A stretch of DNA of 64,000 bases, from NCBI RefSeq assembly GCF_928097925.1, contig NZ_CAKMRI010000001.1, positions 1,798,001-1,862,000 of the forward strand. The letters run 5' to 3'. The position numbers and the translations under genes were made by a program. How positions within the stretch are numbered: the first letter of the stretch is position 1; every line of letters begins with the position of its first letter. This stretch comes from Mediannikoviicoccus vaginalis. GTDB lineage: Bacteria; Bacillota; Clostridia; Tissierellales; Peptoniphilaceae. Below, piece by piece: positions 54,988-64,000 of this stretch. The notes beneath the pieces are model-generated. The model saw only the letters and a list, made by a program, of their open reading frames with translations, made no database searches and was not told the origin of the DNA.

Positions 54988-55059
54988 GTTTGGATTTTTA
55001 AATTGTTAACCGCTAGGGAAAGTGTACACATTAACTTTAATTAAATCTTAAGGAGGTAG

Positions 55060-56535
55060 ATGAAAATTAAAAGATTAATAAAGGTAGTTTTACTCTTGGT
55101 GTTGGTTTCAGTTGGAGTAACATCTTGTAAGTCATCTAAAATGGAAAATTTAAGTAGTGGAATTAGTTCACAAATTCAAAATGAACAAGAGGAAACTGAA
55201 AAAAAGGATAATCCAGCTTCAAAAAAAGATCAACTTGAAGTTGTAAAGGGAGCCAAAGAAGGTTCTCTATCAAATCTAGTTGTGGATAGAGAAGCTTGGA
55301 CCGAATTTATGGATGAAAAGTATTTTGCTCAGGCAAAGGGACCTAGGGATGGATTTCATATTCCAAAAATCCTTTTAAATTCAAAAGATGCACAAAAGGC
55401 AAACCAGGAGATAGAAGAACTTGCAAATGGTTTGAAAAATTCATATGAAACATATCAAGATGTTGAAAATGATGATGAACTTGATATCTCTTCTACATTT
55501 TCAGTATACCAAGATGAAAATATTTTAAGTTTGCGAATACAATATACTGACATAAGTGAATCGGCAATAGAGCTAAACAAAATTTACAATTTTTCTCTTC
55601 CAGATGGCAAACTGCTTAGTGATGATGATATGTTAGATAAATTTGACGTTGACAGGGAAGAAAAAATCTCTTTAATGGAAGAAGGAATTTTAAATGATTA
55701 CAAACTCTATGAAGAAGCTTTTAAAAGATTTGTAATTGATGACTTGTTTATATATAATCTTAGAAATTTGGAGGGGCTTGCTCTAAATCATCTATGGGAT
55801 ACGGCTAATGATGAATCTGGAAAAGTTTTTGTGGATGAAGTTGGAAGGCTGATGTTTTTGTATAGAATGTATACATACACAGATGCTGAAATGCAAATGG
55901 CAACTACAGAACTAAAAAAAGGATCTGTAAATAGCACTCCTTATTTAAAGGAATATGTAAAAATGGCAAGACAACTTGGTGTAGATGTTGAAGACGAAAA
56001 TAGCAAGGCCTTTATGATATACCTAGGATCATCGATGGATGAATATAGTCTAACTGAAGTTCTTTCAAAGCTCTATCCTTGGCAAGAAGTATATTATGAA
56101 TACGAGGACCCTTCTCTATTATTGAATTTAAATGAAAATGAAGAAACATCTGAATATGAAATTATGGGACAAGAATATTATCTTTTAATCCCTAAGTTTA
56201 AAAATACTAGCATAGCTTTAAAGGAACTTGAGATTTCAGATGGAGGAGAGTTAAAGGAAAAAACAAATTACACTTTAGAAAAAATGTCTTTAACAGGTCC
56301 TACTGTAATATGTCAAAATATAAGTGAAATAGCACCAAATGCAAAAATAGTTATGAGATATAAAGATGATGTATATGAATTCTCCCCAAGCATTAGTTTA
56401 AAGGATGGAAGTGTAGTGCTTCCAGAGGAAATAATAAATGCTGAAAACATATTGGACTGGAATATGTTGAGTAGGGAAGAAATATATTCAAATAATATCT
56501 TTGAAAAAATTGTTTCATTAATGGGTAGGGGATAA
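55060..56535 (+). CDS. Lipoprotein of unknown function
   Basis: A 491-residue lipoprotein with signal peptide and lipobox VTSC, a Ser/Glu/Gln-rich linker and a large acidic, probably extracellular region. Stretches such as SIELNKIYNFSLPDGKLLSDDDM recall DUF3298-type or RsiV-like domains that bind small ligands, but the match is weak. AAGGAGG precedes ATG 55060. It ends at a terminator shared in form with one 3.1 kb downstream. Confidence 0.65.
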   Translation: MKIKRLIKVVLLLVLVSVGVTSCKSSKMENLSSGISSQIQNEQEETEKKDNPASKKDQLEVVKGAKEGSLSNLVVDREAWTEFMDEKYFAQAKGPRDGFHIPKILLNSKDAQKANQEIEELANGLKNSYETYQDVENDDELDISSTFSVYQDENILSLRIQYTDISESAIELNKIYNFSLPDGKLLSDDDMLDKFDVDREEKISLMEEGILNDYKLYEEAFKRFVIDDLFIYNLRNLEGLALNHLWDTANDESGKVFVDEVGRLMFLYRMYTYTDAEMQMATTELKKGSVNSTPYLKEYVKMARQLGVDVEDENSKAFMIYLGSSMDEYSLTEVLSKLYPWQEVYYEYEDPSLLLNLNENEETSEYEIMGQEYYLLIPKFKNTSIALKELEISDGGELKEKTNYTLEKMSLTGPTVICQNISEIAPNAKIVMRYKDDVYEFSPSISLKDGSVVLPEEIINAENILDWNMLSREEIYSNNIFEKIVSLMGRG

Positions 56536-56546
56536 GACAAAAAATA

Positions 56547-56582
56547 CGGACTGACTTCGTGAAGAAGCTCAGTCCTTTTTTA
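56547..56582 (+). terminator. Terminator, copy 1 of a repeated hairpin
   Basis: GGACTGA/TCAGTCC outer stem with inner CTTC/GAAG and a T-run. The same hairpin occurs at 59691-59724. Confidence 0.85.
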
Positions 56583-56744
56583 TTTTTTATTATCCTCAAG
56601 AAAGAACCGCAACTTGTTTATTTTAGAACTTTATCACAGAAATGTATTGATAAAGGTTATCAGCAGGAGTATAATTAACTCAAAGAGAGAACCGTTATCA
56701 ATGGGATTTAGATTGTATTAAGTATTAAAAAGGAAGTGAGTTTT

Positions 56745-57440
56745 ATGATTAAGGTTTCAAATTTACATAAGTGTTATGGTTCGGGACAGGGACGGATTGA
56801 AGTCCTTAAGGGAATTGATTTAAAGCTTGAAGATAAGAAAATAATTTGCGTTCTTGGTCCATCGGGATCAGGGAAATCAACTCTTTTAAATATTTTAGGA
56901 GGCATAGAAAATATTGATGGTGGAGAGGTTGATGTCTTTAATAACAAATTAAGTAAGATGTCAAAAAGAGAATTGGAAAATTATAGGCGTGAGTACTTGG
57001 GTTTTATTTTTCAGTTTTACAACTTAATCAGTGACTTAAATGTATTTGAGAACATTGAGGTTGGAAAATTTTTATCTAAAAATCCAGTGGATATAGATTA
57101 TTTGATTGATGAACTTGGGCTTACTGAGCATAAATATAAATATCCAAATGAAATTTCGGGAGGTCAAGCACAAAGGACATCAATAGCAAGGGCAATTATA
57201 AAAAGGCCAAGGCTTTTGATTTGTGACGAACCTACTGGTGCCCTAGACTATGACAGCGCAAAAGATGTTTTAAGGATAATAGAACAACTTAATAGAGATT
57301 ATGAATCAACTATTATTATAGCCACTCACAACGTTCAAATTGCAAAAATGTGCGATTTGATTTTATCTTTGCATAGTGGAAAGATAAAGAGCTTTGAAGT
57401 TAATACAAATAAGCTTTCCGCAAAGGAAGTGGTATGGTAA
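56745..57440 (+). CDS. ABC transporter ATP-binding protein, MacB/LolD type
   Basis: A ~231-residue ATPase with Walker A GPSGSGKST, signature ISGGQAQRTSIARAI and Walker B LLICDEPTGALD. It matches the MacB/LolD subfamily that pairs with FtsX-like permeases. I start at ATG 56745, after AGGAAG; GTG 56736 is in frame. The stop is directly followed by the permease ATG. Confidence 0.87.
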   Translation: MIKVSNLHKCYGSGQGRIEVLKGIDLKLEDKKIICVLGPSGSGKSTLLNILGGIENIDGGEVDVFNNKLSKMSKRELENYRREYLGFIFQFYNLISDLNVFENIEVGKFLSKNPVDIDYLIDELGLTEHKYKYPNEISGGQAQRTSIARAIIKRPRLLICDEPTGALDYDSAKDVLRIIEQLNRDYESTIIIATHNVQIAKMCDLILSLHSGKIKSFEVNTNKLSAKEVVW

Positions 57441-59684
57441 ATGAAAAATCCTATTAATAAGAGAGTTTATAGACAGATAAAATCAAAGCCCTTCAAAGTT
57501 ATTCCAATTTTTATTTCACTGGTATTTATAGTAGTGTTTGCATCTTCTTTCTTCATATCTCAAGAGTCTGTTAAGAATCTATATTACAGTCAAATTGAAA
57601 AGGGCAAGGTTGAAGACGGAAACTTCACTACTATTTATGAATTATCAGATGATTTGAAGGAAAAAATAGAAAAGCTGTCTTTAAAACTATACGATAATTT
57701 TTATTTTGAAGCTGATGTTAAAGGCAATAAGAGCTTAAGAGTTTTTAAAAATAGAAAAAATATAAATAAAGCGCAAATTTACGAAGGTCGACTTGCAAAC
57801 TCAGAAGATGAAATTGCAATTTCTGCAAACTATGCAAGGGCAAATCATTTAAAGGTAAAAGATAGTTTCAAAATAGGAAGTAAAAAATTTAAAATTACAG
57901 GCCTGTTTTCATTGCCAGACTATTCGTCACTGCTTAAAAACAGAGATGATCTAGTTATGGATACTGGCTATTTTGGAGTTTGCCTTTTAAACGATTCAGG
58001 ATTTAAAAAATTTTCCAATGAAAAGATAACATATAATTACTCTTATCACGCTGAAGACGATTTAAACGAAAGGGAAGCAAAGGAAAAACTAAAGGATATT
58101 TCAAAGGTTGTAAACAAAGAAAACTTGATGATTGATGGCGTCACAAGGTTTGATAACAAATGTATAACCTATATAATTGATGATATGGGAGGGGATGTTC
58201 CAACTATGACCTTGACATCAATACTACTGTTTATTGCAATTGCGTTTATAAGCGCGGTGCAAATAAAGAGCTTGATTGAAGAGGAAGCTCCAATAATTGG
58301 AACACTACTTGCATCTGGATACAGGAAAAAAGAGCTTTTACTTAATTACATGGCAATGCCACTTTTCATCGCCCTAATATCATCATTAGTGGGAAATATA
58401 ATTTCATATACTTATTTGTATAAAAAATATGCAGCCCTTTACTATGCATCCTTTGATCTACCGAAATTTGAAGTGACCTTTACTGCTCGCTCATTGGTCA
58501 TTACATCTTTATTACCAATGATAATCTATTTGGTAATAAACTATGTTGTGATTAGCAGATGTTTACAATTTAGTCCTGTGAATTTTTTGAGAAAAAATTT
58601 AAAGAAGACCAAGAGGAATACAAGACTAAAGCTAAAAAACATTTCATTTTTAAGGAAATTTAAAACGAGAATTATATTTTCTAACAAATTAAATTTCATA
58701 GCTCTTTTATTCGGAGTATTTTTAGCAAATTTAATTTTAGTATTTTCACTTTCGGCAAAGCCTGTATTTAAAAATTATGCTAAAAATATGCAAACTGAGA
58801 TGAAGTATAATCACATTTATTTTGTAAAGCAAAAGCAAAACAAAGATGTGAATGCGGATGTCGCAACAGTGGTTAAAGCAGAATTGGTTGATAGTGAAAA
58901 CAAAGAGATTCAATTTTATGGTGTTGACAAAAATAGTAAATACAAAAATCTAAAAGTAGAAGATTTGAAAGAAGATGAAGTTATAGTTTCTTCTGGATTT
59001 TCAAAAAGATTTAATTTAGAAAAATCAGATACATTTAGAATTAGGGAAAGCTACAACAGTAAGATAAAAAAATTAAAAATAAAAGACATAGACAAGGACA
59101 ATAGTTTGTTTCAAATTTTTACAACTAGAGAGGCTTTAAACAAAATAATAGAAAAAGACAAAGATTATTTTAATAGTTATATGTCAGATAAAAAGTTAGA
59201 CATTTCAAAAGACAATCTAATTACTGAATTAAATAAAAATGGAATGTCAAAATTTATGGACCATTTCCTAGACTCCTTTGGAGTTGTATTTACCATGTTA
59301 ATAGTAGTCTCCTTAACATTTTATTTTATACTAACCTCAATGATCTCGTCCTTAATAATTGACAAGTCAAAGGTCAATATAACATATCTTAAAATTTTTG
59401 GATTTAGGGACAGAGAAATTTCAAAAGTTTATATAAATACCATATTTTTAACCCTAATAGTGTATCAGATAATTTTAATACCTATTTTGGACAAGCTCAT
59501 AAAATACATGCTATTTATATCCATGGAAAAATTTGATGCATATTTTGATATTCCAATTCCGAAATCAATATTTATATTGGCCTATGTACTTAGCATAGTA
59601 ACATTTATATTGGTCCATCTAGTAGAGAAGATAAAAATATCAAGGCTAAATATGGTTAAAGAATTAAAAATAATAAACGGATAA
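57441..59684 (+). CDS. FtsX-like ABC permease
   Basis: A 747-residue protein with an N-terminal membrane segment, a MacB-type periplasmic-like external domain (~50-240), three or four membrane segments, a second external domain and C-terminal membrane segments ending at KELKIING. This is the BceB/MacB-like FtsX family layout. With the ATPase before it, it probably exports or transduces force on peptides, lipids or toxins. The ligand is unknown and no two-component pair is adjacent, so a BceAB-like detox role is only possible. Confidence 0.85.
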   Translation: MKNPINKRVYRQIKSKPFKVIPIFISLVFIVVFASSFFISQESVKNLYYSQIEKGKVEDGNFTTIYELSDDLKEKIEKLSLKLYDNFYFEADVKGNKSLRVFKNRKNINKAQIYEGRLANSEDEIAISANYARANHLKVKDSFKIGSKKFKITGLFSLPDYSSLLKNRDDLVMDTGYFGVCLLNDSGFKKFSNEKITYNYSYHAEDDLNEREAKEKLKDISKVVNKENLMIDGVTRFDNKCITYIIDDMGGDVPTMTLTSILLFIAIAFISAVQIKSLIEEEAPIIGTLLASGYRKKELLLNYMAMPLFIALISSLVGNIISYTYLYKKYAALYYASFDLPKFEVTFTARSLVITSLLPMIIYLVINYVVISRCLQFSPVNFLRKNLKKTKRNTRLKLKNISFLRKFKTRIIFSNKLNFIALLFGVFLANLILVFSLSAKPVFKNYAKNMQTEMKYNHIYFVKQKQNKDVNADVATVVKAELVDSENKEIQFYGVDKNSKYKNLKVEDLKEDEVIVSSGFSKRFNLEKSDTFRIRESYNSKIKKLKIKDIDKDNSLFQIFTTREALNKIIEKDKDYFNSYMSDKKLDISKDNLITELNKNGMSKFMDHFLDSFGVVFTMLIVVSLTFYFILTSMISSLIIDKSKVNITYLKIFGFRDREISKVYINTIFLTLIVYQIILIPILDKLIKYMLFISMEKFDAYFDIPIPKSIFILAYVLSIVTFILVHLVEKIKISRLNMVKELKIING

Positions 59685-59690
59685 AAAAGT

Positions 59691-59724
59691 GGACTGACTT
59701 CGTAAAGAAGTTCAGTCCTTTTTG
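59691..59724 (+). terminator. Terminator, copy 2 of a repeated hairpin
   Basis: GGACTGACTTCGTAAAGAAG, then TTCAGTCC and Ts; near-identical to 56547-56582. Confidence 0.85.
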
Positions 59725-59853
59725 GTTTTGTTATACACATAAAAAAAATGAATGATAATTGCCTATGTTTTGGCTTACTAAGTTCTTTTAAGATTTCTTT
59801 AGTATTTTTTGAAATTAGTTAGAAAATTCTAAATGTTTTTTGTGTCTTGTATT

Positions 59854-61158
59854 TTACCTATTGATTTTAGCATCTTCAATAACTGCCTGAATAATTTTTT
59901 GGTCTAAAAAATTCGAATATATATCTGTAATGTTTTTTTCGACTATTATATCAGGACTTGTCTTATCAAGTTCATTTATAGATCCTGATGATGTAACTCC
60001 TAAATTATTTGGAAATCGCAAAACATATCCACTGTTAGGTAGATTAATTTGGATAGGATCAATTCCTATACCATCTCCTCCTGTTTTAGTTCCAACTAAT
60101 TTAGCTAATCCAGTTTCCTTACAAAATGAAGCCAAGGATTCTGAAGATGAATAAACGCTATCATCTACTAAAAGATAAATATTTCCTTTGAATTTTATTG
60201 AATTTATATCAGGTTTTACTATCATTTTGCTTTCAAGATAACAATCAAATTCTTGTAAAATTCCTTTTACTTCATTATTGAAATTAGTCCTGTCTAAAAA
60301 GGCATTAACATCTGTCTTAAAATTTTCCCTTTCTCGGATATTTTTGTTAAGCTTACCTGACTTTATAAATAAATAGAAGGTTGTTTCATAATCTCTATCT
60401 ATAATTTTTGGTAGTAAAAATTTTTGCCAGTACTCAGTGCTTCCACCAGTATTGTCTCTTATATCTAAAATTAAGTTGTTATAGTCTTTTATTTCTTTTA
60501 GGAATTTTTTCAAAACCTTTTTATCGTTTTTAATATATAAGTCATTTAACATGGAATTGACTCTAATATATGCAAGTTCATCTTCTATAATCTTATGAGC
60601 AATTAAATTTCCTTGAGGAGACATGGTTGAGTCATCATTATTTTTTCTTTCAATTATATACTCTTCAATCGTTTCATTGTTGATATTGTATCTTCTTCTA
60701 ACATCATCTTTTTCATATAATGTTGAAATATCATGACGCCAATTGGAAGAAGGCAAATTATAATAACTTAAATACATATGCACACCATACGATTCTGGAA
60801 TTAGTTGAGTATGTGGATTATTGAGTTCATTTAAAACTTCATTCATTCTTTGATAAAATAAGATATCGTTTGTTGAATTAGAAATATAAGATTCATACTT
60901 TTCCTTATTATCAAGCCAATTGATGTTGTTTAATTCACTATTTAACTCAAAAAATGGGTAGTATTCTTTTAAAGTTTTATATACAAAATCAAAATCTTCT
61001 ATGTAGTCCTCTTTACTCAAGTTGAAATCTTTAGGTTCTAATTCTTTTAAATTAATGGAATTAATATCGCTTTTGGTTTTAAATTTATAGTAGGAAAAAG
61101 ATCCTATCAAAATAAGCAAAATAAAAGAGGATAAAAAAATTCTTGTTTTTCTTTTCAT
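59854..61158 (-). CDS. S41 family peptidase, membrane-anchored
   Basis: A 434-residue protein: one N-terminal membrane anchor (residues ~6-24) and a tail-specific-protease-like domain. LILDIRDNTGGST and YLLVDDSVYSSSESLASF, with the catalytic Ser in SSSES, and VGTKTGGDGIG are typical of C-terminal processing proteases. No PDZ domain is evident in the usual place. It should act outside the membrane on an unknown protein. It runs opposite to its neighbours. Confidence 0.85.
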   Translation of the reverse strand: MKRKTRIFLSSFILLILIGSFSYYKFKTKSDINSINLKELEPKDFNLSKEDYIEDFDFVYKTLKEYYPFFELNSELNNINWLDNKEKYESYISNSTNDILFYQRMNEVLNELNNPHTQLIPESYGVHMYLSYYNLPSSNWRHDISTLYEKDDVRRRYNINNETIEEYIIERKNNDDSTMSPQGNLIAHKIIEDELAYIRVNSMLNDLYIKNDKKVLKKFLKEIKDYNNLILDIRDNTGGSTEYWQKFLLPKIIDRDYETTFYLFIKSGKLNKNIRERENFKTDVNAFLDRTNFNNEVKGILQEFDCYLESKMIVKPDINSIKFKGNIYLLVDDSVYSSSESLASFCKETGLAKLVGTKTGGDGIGIDPIQINLPNSGYVLRFPNNLGVTSSGSINELDKTSPDIIVEKNITDIYSNFLDQKIIQAVIEDAKINR

Positions 61159-61421
61159 ATAATCACCAAATTCATAATATCATAAAATCAAAATGCATTG
61201 AATGAAATGGCTTATTAATTCAAGGTCTTGGTGTCTGATAAAACCACTATTTACTTTATATAGTTGATAAAAATATAATTTGATAGTAGAGTATGATTTT
61301 AATTTTGTTTAAGCTAAAGGACAATTTAAATACATATCCATAAATTTGTCTTTAAAATATTATTTATTGACAAAAGCATATTGGCGTGCTAAAATTTAAA
61401 AATGTTTTTACAGGAGGAATT

Positions 61422-62153
61422 ATGGATACAAATAAAAGATTTGAAAATGAAAAGCTAAAGAAGTTCCAAGTTTTAAATGGGGCGCAGCTAAAGTATATTG
61501 CATTTTTATCAATGCTTATAGATCATGTTAACAATAGTTTGATAACGCCTTTTCTAGATGGAAAGGGATTTTTACTTCATCTATCTAATCTGTTTTCAAT
61601 TTTAGGTAGAATTGCTTTTCCATTATTTATATTTTTTGTAGTGGAAGGCTTTTTCAAGACGAGAAATAGAAAGAAATACTTTTTAACTCTTTTAATTTTC
61701 GGTTTTATAACTGAAATACCTTTTGACATCTTTACGTCAAAAACAATTTACCAACCAAATTGGAATAATATTATGTTTACTTTGGCTCTTTGCCTTCTTA
61801 CAATTTGGATTATTGACAGTATAAAGGACAAAATTAAAAACAAGGTGTTATGGTATATTGTTTCAATAATCATTGTGGCGGTCTTTGGATTCATTGCCAT
61901 GGAACTAAGTCTTGACTACGACTACCATGCCATAGTTATTGCATACATTTACTATATCTTCTACGACAAGCCACTACTTGGGGCAGGCCTTGGATATCTT
62001 TCAGTTTTAAAAGAACTATATTCGTTTTTAGGTTTTGGTATGACCCTTACCTACAACGGCGAGAGAGGAAAGCAATACAAATGGTTAAATTATTTATTCT
62101 ATCCAGTTCACATGTTGATACTTGGACTAATTAGAATCTATTTTAATCTTTAA
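61422..62153 (+). CDS. TraX family membrane protein
   Basis: A ~243-residue membrane protein with about seven segments. Y-I-A-F-L-S-M-L-I-D-H-V-N, GRIAFPLFIFFVVEGFFKTRN and FGFITEIPFDI are typical of TraX, an acyltransferase-like family that acetylates F pilin in plasmids but is widespread on chromosomes with unknown role. I start at ATG 61422, four bases after GGAGG; the longer frame begins at 61386. The 263 nt upstream hold no clear feature. Confidence 0.82.
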   Translation: MDTNKRFENEKLKKFQVLNGAQLKYIAFLSMLIDHVNNSLITPFLDGKGFLLHLSNLFSILGRIAFPLFIFFVVEGFFKTRNRKKYFLTLLIFGFITEIPFDIFTSKTIYQPNWNNIMFTLALCLLTIWIIDSIKDKIKNKVLWYIVSIIIVAVFGFIAMELSLDYDYHAIVIAYIYYIFYDKPLLGAGLGYLSVLKELYSFLGFGMTLTYNGERGKQYKWLNYLFYPVHMLILGLIRIYFNL

Positions 62154-62155
62154 GA

Positions 62156-62178
62156 GATCACCCTTAGGGGTGGTTTTT
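62156..62178 (+). terminator. Terminator after traX-like gene
   Basis: ATCACCC/GGGGTGGT stem with TTTTT. Confidence 0.7.
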
Positions 62179-62186
62179 AGTACCAT

Positions 62187-62231
62187 AAATAGTGTAAGAA
62201 AGGAAGTAATTCCTATCTTGCACTATTTTTG
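62187..62231 (+). other. Long hairpin at the left side of the IS110 element
   Basis: AAATAGTGTAAGAAAGGAA pairs imperfectly with TTCCTATCTTGCACTATTT over ~18 bases, then TTTG. It may be a second terminator or part of the element's left end. Confidence 0.6.
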
Positions 62232-62239
62232 TATAATGA

Positions 62240-62400
62240 AGATGTAGTATGACGAGGCGTTTTTAGGGTTGAAACATCCGCCAATAAAACTGTCAACTAC
62301 CTTTTCATTATTCATATTCGGTTAAGCAGGTTGGGCAAAACGTCCGTGTCACAAGCTAAAAAGAGTGTAATGGTGCAGGTAGAAACTACAAAATAATAAG
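62240..62400 (+). ncRNA. Candidate IS110 bridge RNA
   Basis: The non-coding left flank before the transposase, where IS110-group elements encode the bridge RNA that pairs with target and donor DNA. GTAGTATGAC (62244-62253) and GTCAACTAC (62292-62300) close a stem with a large inner loop, as expected for a target-binding loop. A TATAAT at about 62232-62237 could start it. The second loop (donor binding) is not resolved by eye. Confidence 0.45.
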
Positions 62401-62414
62401 AAAGAAGGAAAATT

Positions 62415-63638
62415 ATGATATCTGTAGGAATAGACATATCAAAAGAAAAAATAACAGTTTGTGCATTAGAACAAGGAAACAAAATAATTTGGAAACCCTT
62501 TGATGTTTCTCTTAAAAAAACAAAAGTAGAAGAATTAATAGAGAAACTAGAAAAATTAAAAGAAGAAGTAAAAATAACAATGGAAGCAACAGGAAAATAT
62601 CATCTACCAATACTTTATGAATTAAAAGATAGAGGATACTTTGTAACAGTAATAAATCCATTAAAAATGAAACAATATTGTCGAGCATTAAACTTTAGAA
62701 AAGCAAAAAATGACAAGATGGATGCAAAACAAATAGCAGAATATGGACTAATGTATTGGAAAGAATTAGAAGAATACAAAGTAGATGAAGAAAACTACAG
62801 AGTCTTAAAAGAATTAAACAGAAACTACCAACATTACATGGAGCTAAGAATCGATCAAATGAACTACATAGATCAAACAATACATCAAACATTTCCAGGC
62901 ATAAAAAAACTAATACTACATAATTCAGGAGACTTTTCAAAAGACAAACTCTTAGACTTTTTAGAAAAATGGTGGCATAAAGACCTAGTATTAAAAAAAA
63001 CAGAAAAAGAATTTATAGAAGAATATAAAAGGTGGGCAAAAGAAAAGAGATACCATCCAAATGCAAACAAAGCAAAAGCCATTTACCAATTAGCAGAGGA
63101 TAGTATCTCAACACAACCTTCCCATAACTCAAAAATAGAAACAAATATCAGAGAAGGAATAAACCTGATAAAACAAATAAATCAGATTCTAAATAGAATT
63201 TTATCACAAATGATAGAAATATCCGAGCCCTTAGAAGAATATCAAGAAGCAAAAAAATTCTCAGGAATATCAGAAAAATTAGCAGTACAAATAGTAGCAG
63301 AATTTGGCGACCTATCAAAATTTAAAAACAAAAAAAGCCTAATATCCTTTATAGGAATAGACGCACCACCATATGAATCAGGAAACTTTAAAGCAGATCA
63401 AAGGAAAATAAGTAAAAGAGGAAATGCAATACTAAGAAAAGTAGGCTACCAGGCAATGAAATGTATGATGAGTGCTAAAAAACCAGAAAATGAAATATAT
63501 AAGTACATGATAAAAAAAGAAAAAGAAGGAAAAGCCAAAAAAGTATGTAAATTTGCAGGATTAAACAAATTCTTAAGAATCTACTATGCAAGAGTTATGG
63601 AATCAAAAGCTCAAAAACAAGAATTAAAAGTAGCATAA
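62415..63638 (+). CDS. IS110-family transposase
   Basis: A 407-residue recombinase. The N-terminal RuvC-like domain has the DEDD residues D7, E57, D100 and D103 (SVGIDISKE, MEATGKYH, KNDKMDAKQIA). The C-terminal Transposase_20 domain holds SGISEKLAVQIVAEFGDLSKF and QRKISKRGN, with S333 as the likely nucleophile. AAGAAGG precedes ATG 62415. All key residues are present, so the element may be active. Confidence 0.92.
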   Translation: MISVGIDISKEKITVCALEQGNKIIWKPFDVSLKKTKVEELIEKLEKLKEEVKITMEATGKYHLPILYELKDRGYFVTVINPLKMKQYCRALNFRKAKNDKMDAKQIAEYGLMYWKELEEYKVDEENYRVLKELNRNYQHYMELRIDQMNYIDQTIHQTFPGIKKLILHNSGDFSKDKLLDFLEKWWHKDLVLKKTEKEFIEEYKRWAKEKRYHPNANKAKAIYQLAEDSISTQPSHNSKIETNIREGINLIKQINQILNRILSQMIEISEPLEEYQEAKKFSGISEKLAVQIVAEFGDLSKFKNKKSLISFIGIDAPPYESGNFKADQRKISKRGNAILRKVGYQAMKCMMSAKKPENEIYKYMIKKEKEGKAKKVCKFAGLNKFLRIYYARVMESKAQKQELKVA

Positions 63639-63654
63639 AATCTAAAATTACACT

Positions 63655-63686
63655 AAACAAACCGATTGATTACACTCGGTTTGTTT
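63655..63686 (+). terminator. Transposase terminator
   Basis: AAACAAACCGA (63655-63665) and TCGGTTTGTTT (63676-63686) pair around TTGATTACAC. Confidence 0.8.
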
Positions 63687-63720
63687 GCCATGCAATAATT
63701 TAATTACTCAAATAATCAAA

Positions 63721-63744
63721 TAACCTGAAATTAATTTCAGGTTA
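63721..63744. other. Perfect palindrome
   Basis: TAACCTGAAAT, TA, ATTTCAGGTTA: an 11-bp inverted repeat between the IS element and the next gene. It may be an operator or a hairpin; it has no T-run. Confidence 0.5.
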
Positions 63745-63828
63745 TGCTTGACTTTTGTTAGCAGGTTTTATTGCAGATAATTAATCCTTTTTGGGTATAA
63801 AGAAAGTATAATAATAGAGGGTGGTAGT

Positions 63829-64000
63829 ATGTTAGAAGGTAGTAATGAAGAACTTATATTTAGGGAAAAGCTAGAAGAAACTGTTCTAAGTTTTGGTAAA
63901 GGTAGTCAAGAGGGGGCGAAGGTTTCAATTAGAAGTTGTCAAGATGATTTTGGATATGTATCCATTAGTCATCAAAAACAAATTGCAGATGCCTTTGGTC
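63829..64000 (+). CDS. NuoE/HydC-like [2Fe-2S] subunit, N-terminal part (runs off window)
   Basis: The first 57 residues of a gene cut by the window edge. VSIRSCQDDFGYVSISHQKQI, then ADAFG, resembles the N-terminal helices of NuoE/HydC-type thioredoxin-like ferredoxins (pattern A-Q-x-x-F/Y-G-Y-L/V-x-x-x-x-Q-x-x-I-A). The cysteines that bind the cluster lie beyond the edge, so the call is tentative. A GAGG precedes ATG 63829. A role in electron-bifurcating hydrogenase or NADH oxidation would suit an anaerobe. Confidence 0.45.
   Translation, partial: MLEGSNEELIFREKLEETVLSFGKGSQEGAKVSIRSCQDDFGYVSISHQKQIADAFG

Larger units (their letters stand above)
62187..63690 (+). mobile_element. IS110-family insertion sequence
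   Basis: The transposase gene plus a long non-coding left flank (~62232-62414) and a short right flank. IS110 elements lack clear terminal inverted repeats and target duplications, so the exact ends cannot be set from one copy; the limits given are the outer structured parts. Confidence 0.75.

Overview
The window is AT-rich bacterial chromosome with Shine-Dalgarno starts, heavy AGA arginine usage, a CtsR-controlled clp operon, a T-box riboswitch and GdpP/DnaD/DnaC-type genes. This points to a low-GC Gram-positive anaerobe (Bacillota), most likely Tissierellia/Peptoniphilaceae (Peptoniphilus, Anaerococcus, Finegoldia, Parvimonas type). The family is inferred from gene content only; no 16S gene is present.

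Layout. 1-1670: the end of polA, then coaE, a membrane-anchored lytic transglycosylase and tRNA-Leu(GAG). 1671-3600: an island scar behind the tRNA with an Abi_2 (AbiD/F) HEPN ribonuclease gene preceded by its own promoter and a ~74-nt structured RNA that ends in an intrinsic terminator abutting the abi start codon, plus a decayed repressor-like gene and a YozE-like gene. 3700-9000: C69 dipeptidase, class III Fic protein, His-rich lipoprotein, malic enzyme, AI-2E family exporter. 9058-24290: an EF-G-like GTPase, ctsR-mcsA-clpC (no mcsB), an inserted ABC-exporter cassette flanked by a duplicated clpC 3' end, radA, a Trp T-box controlling trpXYZ, and tuf. 24340-24857: an array of five inverted-repeat-bounded units. 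24938-33333: a replication/housekeeping run (yybS-like, gdpP, rplI, dnaB, GNAT, dnaD, dnaC, rlmD).

33334-39941 is an accessory graveyard downstream of rlmD: a 180-nt element with a long closing stem, a foreign-looking acyltransferase, two GNATs, a DUF4143 ATPase with two decayed copies of its relatives, tiny membrane proteins, a nucleoside phosphorylase, and three short pieces resembling the C-terminus of RlmD. That pattern suggests repeated integration at the rlmD 3' end.

40057-44537: a lantibiotic-immunity-like ABC transporter divergent from a two-component system. 44677-49973: membrane proteins, a lipoprotein, an alpha/beta hydrolase and a beta-lactamase-fold serine hydrolase. 50433-54334: a complete ECF transporter operon ending in a nucleoside hydrolase, so probably nucleoside uptake and cleavage. 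54460-62153: GNAT, lipoprotein, MacB/FtsX-type ABC system, S41 protease, TraX-like protein. 62187-63690: an IS110-family insertion sequence with a candidate bridge-RNA region. The window ends in a gene resembling a NuoE/HydC-type [2Fe-2S] subunit.

The most interesting loci are the Abi_2 gene with its adjoining terminator-ended RNA, the small Cys-containing peptide frame upstream of the ABC pair inserted at clpC, the rlmD 3'-end graveyard, and the candidate IS110 bridge RNA.
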